NCBI RefSeq assembly: GCF_012979235.1
Contig: NZ_JAATWC010000001.1
Span: 186,001 to 250,000, forward strand
Length of the DNA stretch: 64,000 nucleotides
Reading direction: 5' to 3'
DNA from: Dissulfurirhabdus thermomarina
GTDB lineage: Bacteria > Desulfobacterota > Dissulfuribacteria > Dissulfuribacterales > Dissulfurirhabdaceae
Both the position numbers and the translations under genes were made by a program. Of the stretch, positions 34,915-45,967 are shown in pieces. The notes under the pieces were generated by a model that worked only from the letters and a program-made list of their open reading frames with translations, was not told where the DNA came from and did not search any database. How positions within the stretch are numbered: the first letter of the stretch is position 1; each line of letters starts with the position of its first letter.

Positions 34915-36183
34915 ATGGACCACCTCTACCAGACCGACCTGGAGGTCTTCCGGGCTCTCAAGGCCGAGATCCTCCGCCAGACCGGGCAGCTCGAGATGAT
35001 CGCCTCGGAGAACTTCGCCAGCGAGGCGGTCATGGAGGCCGAGGGCAGCGTCTTCATGAACAAGTACGCCGAGGGGTACCCCGGCGGCCGTTACTACGGG
35101 GGCTGCCAGAACATGGACGTGGTGGAGCGGCTCGCCGTGGAGCGGCTGAACACGCTCTTCGGCTCCGAGTACGCCAACGTCCAGCCCCACTCGGGCAGCC
35201 AGGCCAACATGGCCGTCTACTTCGCCGTCCTCCGGCCCGGCGACACCATCCTCTCCATGGACCTCGCCCACGGGGGACACCTCACCCACGGGGCCCCGGT
35301 GAGCTTCTCCGGCCGGCTCTTCAATCCCGTCTTCTACGGGGTGAGCCGCGAGACCGAGACCATCGACTACGACCAGGTGGCGGAGCTGGCCCGCCGACAC
35401 CGGCCCCGGATGATCGTGGCCGGGGCCAGCGCCTACCCGCGCGTCATCGACTTCGCGGCCTTCCGGGCCATCGCCGACGAGGTGGGGGCCTACCTCATGG
35501 TGGACATGGCCCACATCGCCGGCCTGGTGGCGGCGGGGATCCACCCCTCCCCGGTGCCCTTCGCCCACTTCGTGACCTCCACCACCCACAAGACCCTCCG
35601 CGGGCCCCGGGGCGGGTTCATCCTCACCTCCGAGGCCCACGGCCGGCTGGTGGACAGCCAGATCTTCCCCGGGATCCAGGGCGGGCCCCTCATGCAGGTG
35701 ATCGCCGCCAAGGCGGTGGCCTTCAAGGAGGCCTTGGCTCCCGGCTTCAAGGCCTACCAGCAGCAGGTGGTCCGCAACGCCGCCAAGCTGGCGGAGGTCC
35801 TCCAGGCGGGCGGCTTCCGCCTGGTCTCCGGCGGCACCGACAACCATCTCCTCCTGGTGGACCTCGGCAACCGCGGCCTCACCGGCCGCGAGGCCGAGGC
35901 CGTCCTGGAGCGCGCCGGCATCACGGTGAACAAGAACGCCATCCCCTTCGACCCCCAGCCGCCCAGGGTCACCAGCGGCATCCGCATCGGGACCCCGGCG
36001 GTGACCACCCGGGGCATGAAGGAGGCGGAGATGGAGGAGATCGGCGGCTACATCGTGGATCTCCTCACCCGACCGGAGGCGGCCCTGGCGGACGAGATAC
36101 GGCCGCGGGTCCAGGCCCTCTGCGGGCGCTTCCCCCTCTACCGCGACCGGCTGGCGGCCTACGAGGCCTCGGAGGCCGCGTGA
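34915..36183 (+). CDS. glyA: GlyA, serine hydroxymethyltransferase
   Basis: PLP enzyme that makes glycine and methylene-THF from serine, 422 aa. The N-terminus has [20 protein letters not shown] and [16 protein letters not shown], then [23 protein letters not shown] and the PLP lysine in [15 protein letters not shown]. The start at ATG 34915 gives the family N-terminus; an in-frame start at 34819 would lie inside the promoter. The stop overlaps the GTG of the deaminase gene. Confidence 0.96.
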   Translation: MDHLYQTDLEVFRALKAEILRQTGQLEMIASENFASEAVMEAEGSVFMNKYAEGYPGGRYYGGCQNMDVVERLAVERLNTLFGSEYANVQPHSGSQANMAVYFAVLRPGDTILSMDLAHGGHLTHGAPVSFSGRLFNPVFYGVSRETETIDYDQVAELARRHRPRMIVAGASAYPRVIDFAAFRAIADEVGAYLMVDMAHIAGLVAAGIHPSPVPFAHFVTSTTHKTLRGPRGGFILTSEAHGRLVDSQIFPGIQGGPLMQVIAAKAVAFKEALAPGFKAYQQQVVRNAAKLAEVLQAGGFRLVSGGTDNHLLLVDLGNRGLTGREAEAVLERAGITVNKNAIPFDPQPPRVTSGIRIGTPAVTTRGMKEAEMEEIGGYIVDLLTRPEAALADEIRPRVQALCGRFPLYRDRLAAYEASEAA

Positions 36184-36668
36184 GCCGGAAGCGGGGCGGC
36201 CACCCGGAAGCGAACGCGCGGCCCTCGTGGGACGCCTACTTCATGGACATCGTCCACCTCGTGGCGCAGCGCAGCACGTGTCTCCGGCGGAAGGTGGGGG
36301 CGCTCCTGGTCAAGGACCACCGGATCCTCGCCACCGGCTACAACGGGGCCCCCAGCGGACTCCGGCACTGCCTCGAGGTGGGCTGCCTCCGGGAACAGAT
36401 GGGGATCCCCTCCGGGGAGCGCCACGAGTTGTGCCGCGGCCTCCACGCCGAGCAGAACGTTCTCATCCAGGCCGCCTGCCACGGGGTCTCCGTGGCCGGC
36501 GCCACCCTCTACTGCACCAATCTCCCCTGCCTCATCTGCACGAAGATGCTGATCAACGCCGGGGTCCGCGCCGTGGTCTACGCCGACGGCTACGCGGACG
36601 CCCTCTCCCGTGATATGTTGAAAGAGGCCGGCATCCCGGTGACCCGGGCCGGTCCCGGGGCGGGCTGA
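36180..36668 (+). CDS. dCMP deaminase family protein (ComEB-like)
   Basis: A 162-residue zinc cytidine/deoxycytidylate deaminase. Zinc ligands and catalytic Glu are in GLHAEQNVL (HAE) and [11 protein letters not shown] (PCxxC); an extra Cys/His cluster at HCLEVGC is usual in dCMP deaminases. GTG start overlaps the glyA stop (GTGA). The family makes dUMP for thymidylate synthesis, using the methylene-THF that GlyA supplies. Position before nrdR and ribD is common in Desulfobacterota and Firmicutes. Confidence 0.92.
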   Translation: MSRKRGGHPEANARPSWDAYFMDIVHLVAQRSTCLRRKVGALLVKDHRILATGYNGAPSGLRHCLEVGCLREQMGIPSGERHELCRGLHAEQNVLIQAACHGVSVAGATLYCTNLPCLICTKMLINAGVRAVVYADGYADALSRDMLKEAGIPVTRAGPGAG

Positions 36669-36781
36669 GCCCCTGCCGGGGGGCCGCCCGCCCCGGCCGA
36701 CGGCAACAAGATGACGACGGCGTTGGAGAGAGTTCCGCGCTGCGGCGGCCGTTCCTGCCGCGGGCCCCTGGCGGGTGTCCC

Positions 36782-37279
36782 ATGAGATGTCCCTTCTGTA
36801 ATGCACCGGAGAGCCGGGTCGTGGATTCCCGGACGAGCCGTGACGGGCGGGCCATCCGTCGCCGCCGGGAGTGCCTCGCCTGCCGCGAGCGTTTCACCAC
36901 CTACGAGCGGGTGGAGGAGTTCCGTCCCATGGTGGTGAAGAAGGATGGGCGCCGGGAGGAACTGGACCGGCGGAAGATGGTGGAGGGCATCCTCAAGGCC
37001 TGCGAGAAGCGGCCCATCAGCGTGGACCAGGTGGAGGCCTTCGTCAGCGAGCTGGAGAAGGAGATCCAGGACCGGGGGGACCGGGAGGTCCCGAGCCGGT
37101 TCCTGGGCGAACGCATCATGGCCCGGCTCCGGGAGTGGGACGACGTGGCCTACGTCCGGTTTGCCTCGGTCTACAAGCAATTCAAGGACCTCGGGGAGTT
37201 CATGGACCAGCTGCAGGAACTCCTCCGGCGGGACGAGGAGCGGGGGGAGCCGGTGGAGGGGGAGGCCCATGGGGAGTGA
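36782..37279 (+). CDS. nrdR: NrdR, ribonucleotide reductase repressor
   Basis: A 165-residue zinc-ribbon/ATP-cone repressor of nrd genes. The zinc finger is [34 protein letters not shown]. The ATP-cone follows ([28 protein letters not shown]). It senses dATP/ATP. No nrd genes or obvious NrdR boxes are in the window; the 113-nt gap upstream (36669-36781) is GC-rich without a clear promoter. Confidence 0.96.
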   Translation: MRCPFCNAPESRVVDSRTSRDGRAIRRRRECLACRERFTTYERVEEFRPMVVKKDGRREELDRRKMVEGILKACEKRPISVDQVEAFVSELEKEIQDRGDREVPSRFLGERIMARLREWDDVAYVRFASVYKQFKDLGEFMDQLQELLRRDEERGEPVEGEAHGE

Positions 37280-38405
37280 GGACCGCGACGCCCGCTTCAT
37301 GCGGCGGGCGTTGCGGCTGGCCCGGAAGGGCCTCGGGCGGACCGCGCCGAATCCGCCCGTGGGGGCCGTGGTGGTCCGGGGCGGTGAGATCGTCGGCGAG
37401 GGCTGGCACCGCCGGGCGGGGACCCCCCATGCCGAGGTCCATGCCCTGCGGGCGGCGGGGGAGCGGGCCCGGGGGGCCGAACTCTACGTGACCCTCGAAC
37501 CCTGCCACCACGAGGGCCGGACCCCGCCCTGCACCCGGGCGGTCCTCGCGGCCGGCGTGCGCCGCGTGGTGGCCGGGACGCGGGATCCGAACCCCCGGGT
37601 CCCGGGCGGCGGGGCGGCCTTTCTCGCCTCCCGGGGGGTGGAGGTCCGGGTGGGCTGCCTCGAGGCGGAGTGCCGCCGCCTGGTGGCGCCCTTCGCCAAG
37701 CAGCTCCACACGGGGCTGCCCTGGGTGCTGGCCAAGGCGGCCTGCAGCCTCGACGGCCGGATCGCCACCCGAACGGGTGATGCCCGCTGGATCACCAACG
37801 AACGGGCCCGCCGCTACGGCCACGGCCTCCGGAACGCGGCCGACGCCATCCTGGTGGGCCGGGGGACCGTGGCGGCCGACGACCCGCAGCTCACCTGCCG
37901 CCTCGCCCGCGGCGGGCGCGACCCGGTTCGGGTCGTCCTGGACAGCACGTTGGCCCTGTCCCCCGATCGGCGGATCTTCCATGTGGCCTCGCCCGCGCCC
38001 ACCCTGGTGTTCGGGGCGGCGGGGCGGGCGCCGGACCACCGGCGCGAGGCCCTCGAGGCGGCGGGGGTCGAGGTCCACCTGGTGCCCGCCGGGCGGGACG
38101 GGCGGGTGGAGCTTGCCGCCGTCCTGGCCGAGCTGACCGGGCGGGGGGTCCAAGTGCTCCTGGTGGAGGGCGGCGGCGGGGTCCACGGGGCCTTCTGGGA
38201 CGCGGGCCTGGTGGACGAGGCCTGTTTCTTCTACGCCCCGGTGGTGATCGGCGGCGAGGGGGCGCGGTCCGCCGTGGCCGGCCGGGGGGCCGAGAGCGTC
38301 TCGGCGGCGGCCCGGCTCCACGATGTGGAGCTCCGCCGCCTCGGCGACAACTGGATGGTCCGCGGCCTGGTCCGGGATGTCGACCGGTTCTGGCCGGCGG
38401 GCTGA
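37269..38405 (+). CDS. ribD: RibD, riboflavin biosynthesis deaminase/reductase
   Basis: Bifunctional enzyme of flavin synthesis, 378 aa. The deaminase domain (1-145) has [11 protein letters not shown] and the zinc site [12 protein letters not shown]; the reductase domain (150-378) has [21 protein letters not shown] and [17 protein letters not shown] at 37269 overlaps nrdR by 11 nt. It is first of the rib genes in the row ribD-ribE-ribBA-ribH. No FMN riboswitch was recognised upstream. Confidence 0.95.
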   Translation: MGSEDRDARFMRRALRLARKGLGRTAPNPPVGAVVVRGGEIVGEGWHRRAGTPHAEVHALRAAGERARGAELYVTLEPCHHEGRTPPCTRAVLAAGVRRVVAGTRDPNPRVPGGGAAFLASRGVEVRVGCLEAECRRLVAPFAKQLHTGLPWVLAKAACSLDGRIATRTGDARWITNERARRYGHGLRNAADAILVGRGTVAADDPQLTCRLARGGRDPVRVVLDSTLALSPDRRIFHVASPAPTLVFGAAGRAPDHRREALEAAGVEVHLVPAGRDGRVELAAVLAELTGRGVQVLLVEGGGGVHGAFWDAGLVDEACFFYAPVVIGGEGARSAVAGRGAESVSAAARLHDVELRRLGDNWMVRGLVRDVDRFWPAG

Positions 38406-38420
38406 AGGGGAGGTCCCGGG

Positions 38421-39074
38421 ATGTTCACGGGGATCGTGGCAGGTCTGGGAACGGTACGGGAGATCCGCCCCTCCGGCGGCGGCGTGGCCATGGCCGTCGA
38501 GGCCGACTTCGACCTGGAGGCCCCGGCGGAGGGGGAAAGCATCGCCGTGAACGGGGTCTGTCTCACGGCCACCACCATCTCGCTGCGGCGGTTCACCGTG
38601 GACGTCTCGCCGGAGACCCTGGAGCGGACCACCCTCGGGTCCCTGTCGCCGGGCGCCCGTGTCAATCTCGAGCGGGCGGTCCGGCTCTCGGACCGGCTGG
38701 GCGGGCACCTCGTCAGCGGCCACGTGGACGCCGTGGGCACCATCCGGGAGCGGCGGCCCCTGGACCGCTTCACCCTCTTCGAGATCGAGATCCCCGGCCG
38801 GCTCGCCCGCTACGTCATCGAGAAGGGATCCGTGGCCGTGGACGGGATCAGCCTCACCGTGAACGAGTGCCGGGGCGAGCGGTTCTCCGTGGCCGTCATC
38901 CCCCACACGGCCCGGCTCACCACCATGGGGCTTCGCCGGGTGGGGGACAAGGTGAATATTGAGGTGGACATCATAGGGAAGTATATTGAAAAGCTCATGT
39001 TCACGCCCCGGGAGGCGGCGGCGCCCCCCCCGGGGCTCACCAAAGAGATGCTCGCGCGGTACGGATTCGCGTGA
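38421..39074 (+). CDS. ribE: RibE, riboflavin synthase alpha subunit
   Basis: Last step of riboflavin synthesis: dismutation of two lumazines. The 217 residues contain two barrel repeats, each with its lumazine-binding motif: [15 protein letters not shown] ... [12 protein letters not shown], then [10 protein letters not shown] ... [14 protein letters not shown]. Length is normal. It follows ribD by 15 nt. Confidence 0.95.
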   Translation: MFTGIVAGLGTVREIRPSGGGVAMAVEADFDLEAPAEGESIAVNGVCLTATTISLRRFTVDVSPETLERTTLGSLSPGARVNLERAVRLSDRLGGHLVSGHVDAVGTIRERRPLDRFTLFEIEIPGRLARYVIEKGSVAVDGISLTVNECRGERFSVAVIPHTARLTTMGLRRVGDKVNIEVDIIGKYIEKLMFTPREAAAPPPGLTKEMLARYGFA

Positions 39075-39090
39075 GGAAAGAGGCAAGCCA

Positions 39091-40302
39091 ATGGCCAAGG
39101 CGACCATCGAAGAGGCCATCGAGGACATCCGGGCCGGCAAGATGATCATCCTCGTGGACGACGAGGACCGGGAAAACGAGGGTGATCTCACCATGGCGGC
39201 CGAGAAGGTGACGCCCGAGGCCATCAACTTCATGGCGAAGTACGGGCGGGGGCTCATCTGCCTCACCCTCACGGAGGAGCGGGTGGAGCGGCTCCAACTC
39301 CCCATGATGGTGAGCCGGAACACGTCGCGCTACGGCACCGCCTTCACCGTGTCCATCGAGGCCCGCCGGGGCGTCACCACCGGGATCTCCGCCCACGACC
39401 GGGCCACCACCATCCTCACGGCCATCGCCGACGACGCGGGGCCCGAGGACCTGGCCATGCCCGGGCACGTCTTCCCGCTCCGGGCCCGCAGCGGCGGGGT
39501 CCTGGTCCGGGCCGGCCAGACGGAGGGATCGGTGGACCTGGCGCGGCTGGCGGGGCTCCGGCCGGCCGGCGTGATCTGCGAGATCATGAAGGACGACGGC
39601 ACCATGGCCCGCATGCCGGACCTCGAGGTCTTCGCCCGGGAACACGGTCTCAAGATCGTCACCATCGCGGATCTCATCGCCTACCGACTCCAGACAGAGA
39701 GCTTCGTGCGCCGGGAGGTGGAGACCCGTCTCCCCACGGCCACGGGCGAGTGGCGGCTCATCGGCTACTCCAGCCAGCTCGACGAGAAGAACCACCTGGC
39801 CCTCATCTACGGGGCCGGGGAGGTGCGCGAGGACGAGGAGATCCTGGTTCGGGTCCACTCCGAGTGTCTCACCGGGGACGTCTTCGGCTCCCTCCGTTGC
39901 GACTGCGGGCCGCAGCTCCACCACGCCATGGCCCAGATCGCCCAGGAGGGCCGCGGTATCCTGCTCTACATGCGCCAGGAGGGCCGCGGCATCGGCCTCA
40001 TCAACAAGCTCAAGGCCTACTGCCTCCAGGATGAGGGCAAGGACACCGTGGAGGCCAACATCGAGCTCGGGTTCCAGCCCGACCTCCGCGACTACGGCAT
40101 CGGCGCCCAGATCCTCCGCGATCTCGGCGTCCGGCGCATGCGGCTCATGACCAACAACCCGAAGAAGATCGTCGGTCTCGAGGGCTACGGTCTCGAGGTG
40201 GTGGAGCGGGTCCCCATCGAGATCCCGCCGCACCGGGAGAACGAGCGCTACCTCCGGTGCAAGATGGAGAAGATGGGGCACATGCTGCACATCAAGAACT
40301 GA
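39091..40302 (+). CDS. ribBA: RibBA, DHBP synthase/GTP cyclohydrolase II
   Basis: Bifunctional protein of 403 residues feeding both branches of riboflavin synthesis. RibB domain (1-205): [46 protein letters not shown]. RibA domain (206-403): [21 protein letters not shown] with zinc cysteines, [11 protein letters not shown] and [19 protein letters not shown] at 39091 is preceded by AAAGAGG. The 141-nt gap after it (40303-40443) is GC-rich with several short inverted repeats and no gene. Confidence 0.96.
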   Translation: MAKATIEEAIEDIRAGKMIILVDDEDRENEGDLTMAAEKVTPEAINFMAKYGRGLICLTLTEERVERLQLPMMVSRNTSRYGTAFTVSIEARRGVTTGISAHDRATTILTAIADDAGPEDLAMPGHVFPLRARSGGVLVRAGQTEGSVDLARLAGLRPAGVICEIMKDDGTMARMPDLEVFAREHGLKIVTIADLIAYRLQTESFVRREVETRLPTATGEWRLIGYSSQLDEKNHLALIYGAGEVREDEEILVRVHSECLTGDVFGSLRCDCGPQLHHAMAQIAQEGRGILLYMRQEGRGIGLINKLKAYCLQDEGKDTVEANIELGFQPDLRDYGIGAQILRDLGVRRMRLMTNNPKKIVGLEGYGLEVVERVPIEIPPHRENERYLRCKMEKMGHMLHIKN

Positions 40303-40443
40303 TGGCTGAGCAAAGATCGCCAAATGCCGGGCGCGGCCGGCGGCCGGCCCGCCGGGGCGCACCTCCGGCATGCCGCCACCGGCGGCGCGGGGCGACGCCG
40401 GCATGACGGGGCCGCCCCGCCGGCACGGGAGAGGGGACAAGAG

Positions 40444-40914
<471 letters not shown>

Positions 40915-40920
40915 CCGTCC

Positions 40921-41373
40921 ATGACCCTCCGTTCCCGCGGGCGGGCCATTGCGCTGCAGCTGCTCTACCAGCTGGAATGGGACGGGACGGAGGACCTGGA
41001 GGCGGCACTGCGGGAATACGCCTCCGGCCTCGCCGCCCAGGTCCTCCCCGACGACGATCCGTCGCTCAACTTCGCCAGGCAGCTGGTGACGGGGGTCCGC
41101 ACCCACCGCGAGGCCATCGACGGGCTTCTCAAGCGGTGCGCCAAGCGCTGGCGGCTCGAGCGCATGGCCCGGGTGGACCGGAACATCCTGCGGATCGGCG
41201 CCTACGAGATCTGCTTCAGCGAGGACGTCCCCCCGAAGGTGGCCATCAACGAGGCGGTGGAGCTGGCCAAGCGGTTCGGCACCGAGGCCTCGGGCGCCTT
41301 CGTGAACGGGATCCTCGACGCCGTCCTCCGGGAGCGGGGGCGGCCGGGAAGGGACGAGCACGAACATGAGTGA
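40921..41373 (+). CDS. nusB: NusB, transcription antitermination factor
   Basis: Small helical RNA-binding protein (150 aa) of the rRNA antitermination complex. Marks are [17 protein letters not shown], the central helices and [43 protein letters not shown]. It lies 6 nt after ribH, the widespread ribH-nusB pairing, and overlaps leuS by 8 nt. Confidence 0.95.
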   Translation: MTLRSRGRAIALQLLYQLEWDGTEDLEAALREYASGLAAQVLPDDDPSLNFARQLVTGVRTHREAIDGLLKRCAKRWRLERMARVDRNILRIGAYEICFSEDVPPKVAINEAVELAKRFGTEASGAFVNGILDAVLRERGRPGRDEHEHE

Positions 41374-43864
41374 GACCTACGACTTCGCCGCCATAGAGGC
41401 CAGGCACCAGGCGGCCTGGGAGGCCTCGGGCGCCTTCGTCACCGCGGACGACGATCCCAGGCCCCGCTACTACGTCCTCGAGATGTTCCCCTATCCCTCG
41501 GGGCGGATCCACATGGGCCACGTCCGCAACTACACCATCGGGGACGTGGTGGCCCGGTACAAGCGGATGCGGGGCTACAACGTCCTCCATCCCATGGGCT
41601 GGGACGCCTTCGGGCTGCCGGCGGAGAACGCCGCCCTCAAGCACGGGACCCACCCGGCGCGCTGGACCTACGAGAACATCGACTACATGCGCCGCCAGCT
41701 CAAGCGGCTCGGCCTTTCCTACGACTGGTCCCGGGAGCTGGCCACCTGCGACCCCGCCTACTACGGCAAGGAACAGCTCTTCTTCCTCCAGATGTACGAG
41801 CGGGGGCTGGTCTACCGGAAGAAGGCCAAGGTGAACTGGTGCGAGGGGTGCGGGACGGTCCTCGCCAACGAGCAGGTGGAGGACGGCCGCTGCTGGCGCT
41901 GCGACGGGGAAGTCCGCCTCCGCGACCTCGACGGCTGGTTCTTCCGGATCACCGACTACGCCGAGGAACTCCTCGAGGGCTGCGACCGGCTCGAGGGCTG
42001 GCCCGAGAAGGTGCTCACCATGCAGCGGAACTGGATCGGGCGGAGCACCGGGGCCGAGATCGACTTCCCCCTGGAGGGCGGCGGGGCCATCCGAGTCTTC
42101 ACCACCCGGCCGGACACCCTCTTCGGCGTGACCTTCATGAGCCTCGCCCCCGACCACCCCCTGGCCGAGACCCTGGCGGCGGGGACGGACCGGGAGGCCG
42201 AGGTCCGCGCCTTCGCGGAACGCTGGGCGGGGGCCCCGGGGACCCCGGAGGAGCGGGAGAAGGAGGGCGTCTTCACCGGCCGCTACGCCCTCCACCCGCT
42301 CACCGGCGAGCGGATCCCCGTCTATCTCGCCAACTTCGTCCTCATGGGCTACGGGACCGGGGCGGTCATGGCGGTTCCGGCCCACGACCAGCGGGATTTC
42401 GAGTTCGCCCGCCGCTACGGGCTGCCCGTCCGGGTGGTCATCCAGCCGCCGGGCGCCCCCCTCGATCCGGGTACCATGGAGGCCGCCTGGGAGGGGCCCG
42501 GCGTCCTGGCCGGCTCCGGCCCCTTCGACGGGCTCGAGAGCGAGGCCGCCAAGGCCGCCATCGTCCGCCACCTCGAGGAGAAGGGCTGCGGGCGGGCCCG
42601 GACCACCTACCGCCTGCGGGACTGGGGGATCTCCCGGCAGCGCTACTGGGGGGCACCCATCCCCGTGGTCCACTGCGACCGGTGCGGGGTGGTGCCGCTG
42701 CGGCCCGAGGACCTCCCCGTGGTCCTGCCCCTGGAGGCCCGGCTGGGCCCCGGCGGTCGTTCCCCGCTGCCGGAACTCGAGGCGTTCCTGCGGACCGCCT
42801 GCCCCCGGTGCGGCGGCCCGGCCCGGCGGGAGACCGACACCATGGACACCTTCGTGGAGTCCTCCTGGTACTTCGCCCGCTACACCTGCCCCGACGAGGC
42901 CGACCGCCCCCTCGACCCGGAGCGCGCCGACGCCTGGCTGCCCGTGGACCAGTACATCGGGGGCATCGAGCACGCTATCCTGCACCTCCTCTACGCCCGG
43001 TTCTTCACCAAGGTCCTCCGCGACCTCGGCTGGCTCCACGTGGACGAGCCCTTCCGCAACCTCCTCACCCAGGGGATGGTTCTCAAGGACGGGGCCAAGA
43101 TGTCTAAGTCAAAGGGCAACGTGGTGGACCCCGACGAGATGCTCCGGGCCTACGGGGCCGACACGGTTCGGCTCTTCATCCTCTTCGCCGCGCCGCCGGA
43201 GCGGGACCTCGAGTGGAGCGACCAGGGGGTGGAGGGGGCGCACCGGTTCCTCCAGCGGGTCTGGCGCCTGGTGACGGAGCGGGCGGAGGCCCTCCGCGGG
43301 GCGCCGGCGCCCGGCCCGGAGCTGGCCCGGGCGGTCGCCGGCGACGAGGCCCTCCGGGCGCTTCGCCGCAAGACCCACCAGACCATCCGGAAGGTCACGG
43401 AGGACATCGAGGCCCGATTCCACTTCAACACCGCCATCAGCGCCGTCATGGAGCTGGTCAACGAGACGGCCGCCCTCCTCGGCGCCGGCCGGCCGGCCCC
43501 CGGCGACGCCACCGGATGGGCCGTGGTCCGGGAGGCGGTGGAGGCGGTCCTCCTCCTGCTCTCGCCCATGGTGCCGCACATCACCGCGGAGCTCTGGGAG
43601 CGGCTGGGACACGAGGGCGGGCTGGAGCGGGCACCCTGGCCGGAGGCGGACGAGGCGGCGCTGGCGGCCGACGAGGTGGCCATCGTGGTCCAGGTCAACG
43701 GCAAGGTCCGGGGGCGGATCCGGGCGGCGGCCGGTGCGGACCGGGCAGAGGTGGAGGCCGCGGCGCTGGCCGAGCCCAACGTCCGGCGTCACGTGGAGGG
43801 GAAGTCCGTCCGCAAGGTGGTCTACGTGCCCGGGCGCCTCGTGAACATCGTGGCGGCGGGCTGA
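41366..43864 (+). CDS. leuS: LeuS, leucyl-tRNA synthetase
   Basis: Class I aminoacyl-tRNA synthetase of 832 residues. The HIGH motif is seen as HMGHVRN ([21 protein letters not shown]), the zinc-like [21 protein letters not shown] insert, the editing domain ([13 protein letters not shown]) and the KMSKS motif as [12 protein letters not shown]. The C-terminal anticodon domain ends [15 protein letters not shown] single-chain, bacterial-type enzyme of near-normal length. Confidence 0.97.
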   Translation: MSETYDFAAIEARHQAAWEASGAFVTADDDPRPRYYVLEMFPYPSGRIHMGHVRNYTIGDVVARYKRMRGYNVLHPMGWDAFGLPAENAALKHGTHPARWTYENIDYMRRQLKRLGLSYDWSRELATCDPAYYGKEQLFFLQMYERGLVYRKKAKVNWCEGCGTVLANEQVEDGRCWRCDGEVRLRDLDGWFFRITDYAEELLEGCDRLEGWPEKVLTMQRNWIGRSTGAEIDFPLEGGGAIRVFTTRPDTLFGVTFMSLAPDHPLAETLAAGTDREAEVRAFAERWAGAPGTPEEREKEGVFTGRYALHPLTGERIPVYLANFVLMGYGTGAVMAVPAHDQRDFEFARRYGLPVRVVIQPPGAPLDPGTMEAAWEGPGVLAGSGPFDGLESEAAKAAIVRHLEEKGCGRARTTYRLRDWGISRQRYWGAPIPVVHCDRCGVVPLRPEDLPVVLPLEARLGPGGRSPLPELEAFLRTACPRCGGPARRETDTMDTFVESSWYFARYTCPDEADRPLDPERADAWLPVDQYIGGIEHAILHLLYARFFTKVLRDLGWLHVDEPFRNLLTQGMVLKDGAKMSKSKGNVVDPDEMLRAYGADTVRLFILFAAPPERDLEWSDQGVEGAHRFLQRVWRLVTERAEALRGAPAPGPELARAVAGDEALRALRRKTHQTIRKVTEDIEARFHFNTAISAVMELVNETAALLGAGRPAPGDATGWAVVREAVEAVLLLLSPMVPHITAELWERLGHEGGLERAPWPEADEAALAADEVAIVVQVNGKVRGRIRAAAGADRAEVEAAALAEPNVRRHVEGKSVRKVVYVPGRLVNIVAAG

Positions 43865-43879
43865 GCCCGGGGCGCCGCC

Positions 43880-44410
43880 GTGTCGTTCCGCGCCGCCGGT
43901 CGGGTCCTTCCGGGTCTCCTGGCCTGCTGCCTGCTCTTTCTCCCAGGGTGCGGCTACCGCTTCGGGGACCGGGCCGGCATGCTGCCCGACCGGATCCGCA
44001 CCGTCTACGTGGCGCCCTGGGGCAACCGGACCAACGTGCTGGAACTCGGGGCCCGGATCACCGAGGCCCTCCGGCGGGAATTTCTCCTGGGCGGGGGGCT
44101 GGTCCTGGCCGACCGGGCGGAGGCGGACGTGATCCTCGAGGGGGAAGTGGTGGCCGTGGACACCACCGGGCTCTCCTACACCCGCTACGACGTGGCCGTC
44201 GAACGCAACGTCCGGGTGGAGGTCTCCGCCCGGCTGCGGGACCGGAGGACCGGGGAGGTGCTATGGGAGACGGTGAATCTCCGCCGGGACGAGCCCTTCC
44301 TGGTGGGGGCCAACGTCCAGGACACGGAGAGCCTCGAGGCCCTGGCCTTCGAAAAGATCGGCCACAACCTGGCCGAGCTGATCTACCACCGGGTGACGGG
44401 GATGTTCTAG
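43880..44410 (+). CDS. lptE: LptE, LPS-assembly lipoprotein
   Basis: A 176-residue outer-membrane lipoprotein that plugs LptD in lipopolysaccharide export. GTG start at 43880; signal peptide 1-23 with lipobox LPGC and mature start CGYRFGDR, the typical 'CGY.l' of LptE. The body contains TVYVAPWGNRTNVLELGARITEALRREF. It follows leuS as in many proteobacteria (leuS-lptE-holA), although holA is not here: rpsT follows on the other strand. Confidence 0.88.
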   Translation: MSFRAAGRVLPGLLACCLLFLPGCGYRFGDRAGMLPDRIRTVYVAPWGNRTNVLELGARITEALRREFLLGGGLVLADRAEADVILEGEVVAVDTTGLSYTRYDVAVERNVRVEVSARLRDRRTGEVLWETVNLRRDEPFLVGANVQDTESLEALAFEKIGHNLAELIYHRVTGMF

Positions 44411-44429
44411 CGGGCGGCGGGCCGCCCGC
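44410..44429. terminator. Hairpin between lptE and rpsT
   Basis: GCGGGCGGC (44410-44418) and GCCGCCCGC (44421-44429) form a perfect 9-bp inverted repeat with a two-base centre. It starts at the last base of the lptE stop and lies 16 nt below the rpsT stop, so it could end both converging transcripts. It lacks a T-tract. Confidence 0.5.
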
Positions 44430-44445
44430 GGACAGGGGCCGCGGC

Positions 44446-44718
44446 TCAGCCGGCGGAGACCAGGGCGTGGACTTTGCGGCTCAGGCGGGCGACCTTCCGG
44501 GCGGCGGCGCGCCAGTGGATGGTCCCCTTGGCGGCGGTCTTGTCGAGGGTCTTCTGGGCCAGGCGAAGGAGCTGCCGGGCCTCCTCGGGCTTGCGCTCGG
44601 CGATGGCGGCCTGGACGGATTTCACGAGGTTCTTGACGCGGGTCTTCCGGGCCTTGTTCCGGAGGCGGCGGGCCTTGGACTGCCGGTCCCGCTTGAGCGC
44701 GGACTTGTGATTGGCCAA
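44446..44718 (-). CDS. rpsT: RpsT, 30S ribosomal protein S20
   Basis: A 90-residue S20. The sequence ANHKSALKRDRQSKARRLRN and the basic helical body are typical. The start codon is TTG at 44718 with a strong AGGAGG six bases ahead; there is no ATG or GTG at this position. E. coli rpsT also starts with UUG, where the weak codon takes part in autoregulation. It has its own promoter. Confidence 0.96.
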   Translation of the reverse strand: MANHKSALKRDRQSKARRLRNKARKTRVKNLVKSVQAAIAERKPEEARQLLRLAQKTLDKTAAKGTIHWRAAARKVARLSRKVHALVSAG

Positions 44719-44771
44719 TCTGGGTTCCTCCTGGTTCTTTCAGCGGATACGATTGCCGACGGCAGAGCCGT

Positions 44772-44800
44772 TTTATAATATCCGCCACCGGCGCTGTCAA
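44772..44800 (-). promoter_or_regulatory. Sigma-70 promoter of rpsT
   Basis: On the minus strand TTGACA (44800-44795), a 17-nt spacer and TATAAA (44777-44772) form a near-consensus promoter. Transcription would start near 44765, leaving a leader of about 45 nt before the TTG start codon. Confidence 0.85.
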
Positions 44801-44825
44801 TTTTTTTCGGGAGGGGGCGGTCACA

Positions 44826-45947
44826 GTGGGCACGGCATGGATCTTGGAAGCCTGGGAGACGATCCGGGCGGCCCTGGCACGGCACCCGGCGGCCGGCGCC
44901 CTGGTGCTGCTCGCCGCCTACCTGGCCGCGGCGAAACTGGCGGACCTCTTCCTGGACCGGGTCTTGCGCCGCCTGGCCGGGCTCACCCCCTTCCGCTTCG
45001 ACGACCGGCTCCTCGCCTTCGCCCACCGGCCCCTGGTCTGGACCGTCGCGCTCCTCGGCGGCCTCCACGTCGCCGCCCGTTACGCCCCCGGGCCGCCGTG
45101 GGGGGCGGTCCTCTTGCCGCTCTTGAAGAGCGCCATCCTGGTGGTCTGGTGGGCGGCCCTCGTCCGGGCGGTGACCTGGGCCTCGGACCGGCGGCTCCCG
45201 GCGGCGGCCGCCGGCGGGAAGGTGGGGGTGGACTTCCTCTACCTGGTGAAGAACGTGGTCCGGGTGGCCCTCGTCGTCTTGGGCCTCCTCTGGCTGCTCG
45301 CCATCTGGCGCGTGAATCTCACGCCGCTCTTCGCCTCGGCCGGGATCGTGGGCATCGCGGTGGCGCTCGCCGCCAAGGAGACCCTGGCCAACTTCTTCGG
45401 CGGGCTCAGTATCTTCACGGACCGGATCTTCCAGGTGGGCGACTACATCATCCTCGAGAGCGGGGAACGGGGCGAGGTCATGGACATCGGCGTCCGCTCC
45501 ACCCGCATCAAGACCCGCGACGACGTCCAGGTCACCATTCCCAACGCCATCCTGGCCGGGTCGAAGATCATCAACGAGAGCGCCCCGGTGCCCCGGTTCC
45601 GCATCCGGGTGCCGGTGGGGGTGGCCTATGGGAGCGACATCGAGGAGGTGGAGCGGCTGCTGCTCCAGGTCGCCGCGGCCAACGAGGCGGTGGTGGCGGA
45701 GCCGGCGCCCCGGGTGCGGCTCCGCGCCTTCGGCGACTCGTCGCTCGACTTCGAGCTCCTCTGCTGGGTCCGGGAGCCGGCCCTGCGGGGCCTCGTGGTG
45801 CACCAGCTCTTGACCGCCGTCTACCGGACCTTCGCGGCGCACGGCGTGGTCATCCCCTTCCCCCAGCGGGACGTCCACCTCGTCCACGAGACATCACCAC
45901 CGGGAGGTCCGTCACGGACGAGCGGGAAGACATCGAGCGGGAGCTGA
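44826..45947 (+). CDS. MscS-family mechanosensitive ion channel
   Basis: A 373-residue membrane protein with about five transmembrane helices (roughly 18-40, 65-85, 95-118, 140-160, 165-190). The pore-lining helix and beta domain are typical: AGIVGIAVALAAKETLANFFGGLSIFTDRIFQVGDYI, then GEVMDIGVRSTRIKTRDD and VTIPNAILAGSKIINES. It gates on membrane tension and sheds solutes after osmotic down-shock. GTG start at 44826; the divergent rpsT promoter abuts it. Confidence 0.92.
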   Translation: MGTAWILEAWETIRAALARHPAAGALVLLAAYLAAAKLADLFLDRVLRRLAGLTPFRFDDRLLAFAHRPLVWTVALLGGLHVAARYAPGPPWGAVLLPLLKSAILVVWWAALVRAVTWASDRRLPAAAAGGKVGVDFLYLVKNVVRVALVVLGLLWLLAIWRVNLTPLFASAGIVGIAVALAAKETLANFFGGLSIFTDRIFQVGDYIILESGERGEVMDIGVRSTRIKTRDDVQVTIPNAILAGSKIINESAPVPRFRIRVPVGVAYGSDIEEVERLLLQVAAANEAVVAEPAPRVRLRAFGDSSLDFELLCWVREPALRGLVVHQLLTAVYRTFAAHGVVIPFPQRDVHLVHETSPPGGPSRTSGKTSSGS

Positions 45948-45967
45948 TCCGGCTGCGCGGCGAGGGG

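Noticed and set aside
40303-40443. FMN riboswitch or leader before ribH, or upstream of ribD
   Set aside because: The conserved RFN-element segments could not be found in either place; only GC-rich inverted repeats are present.
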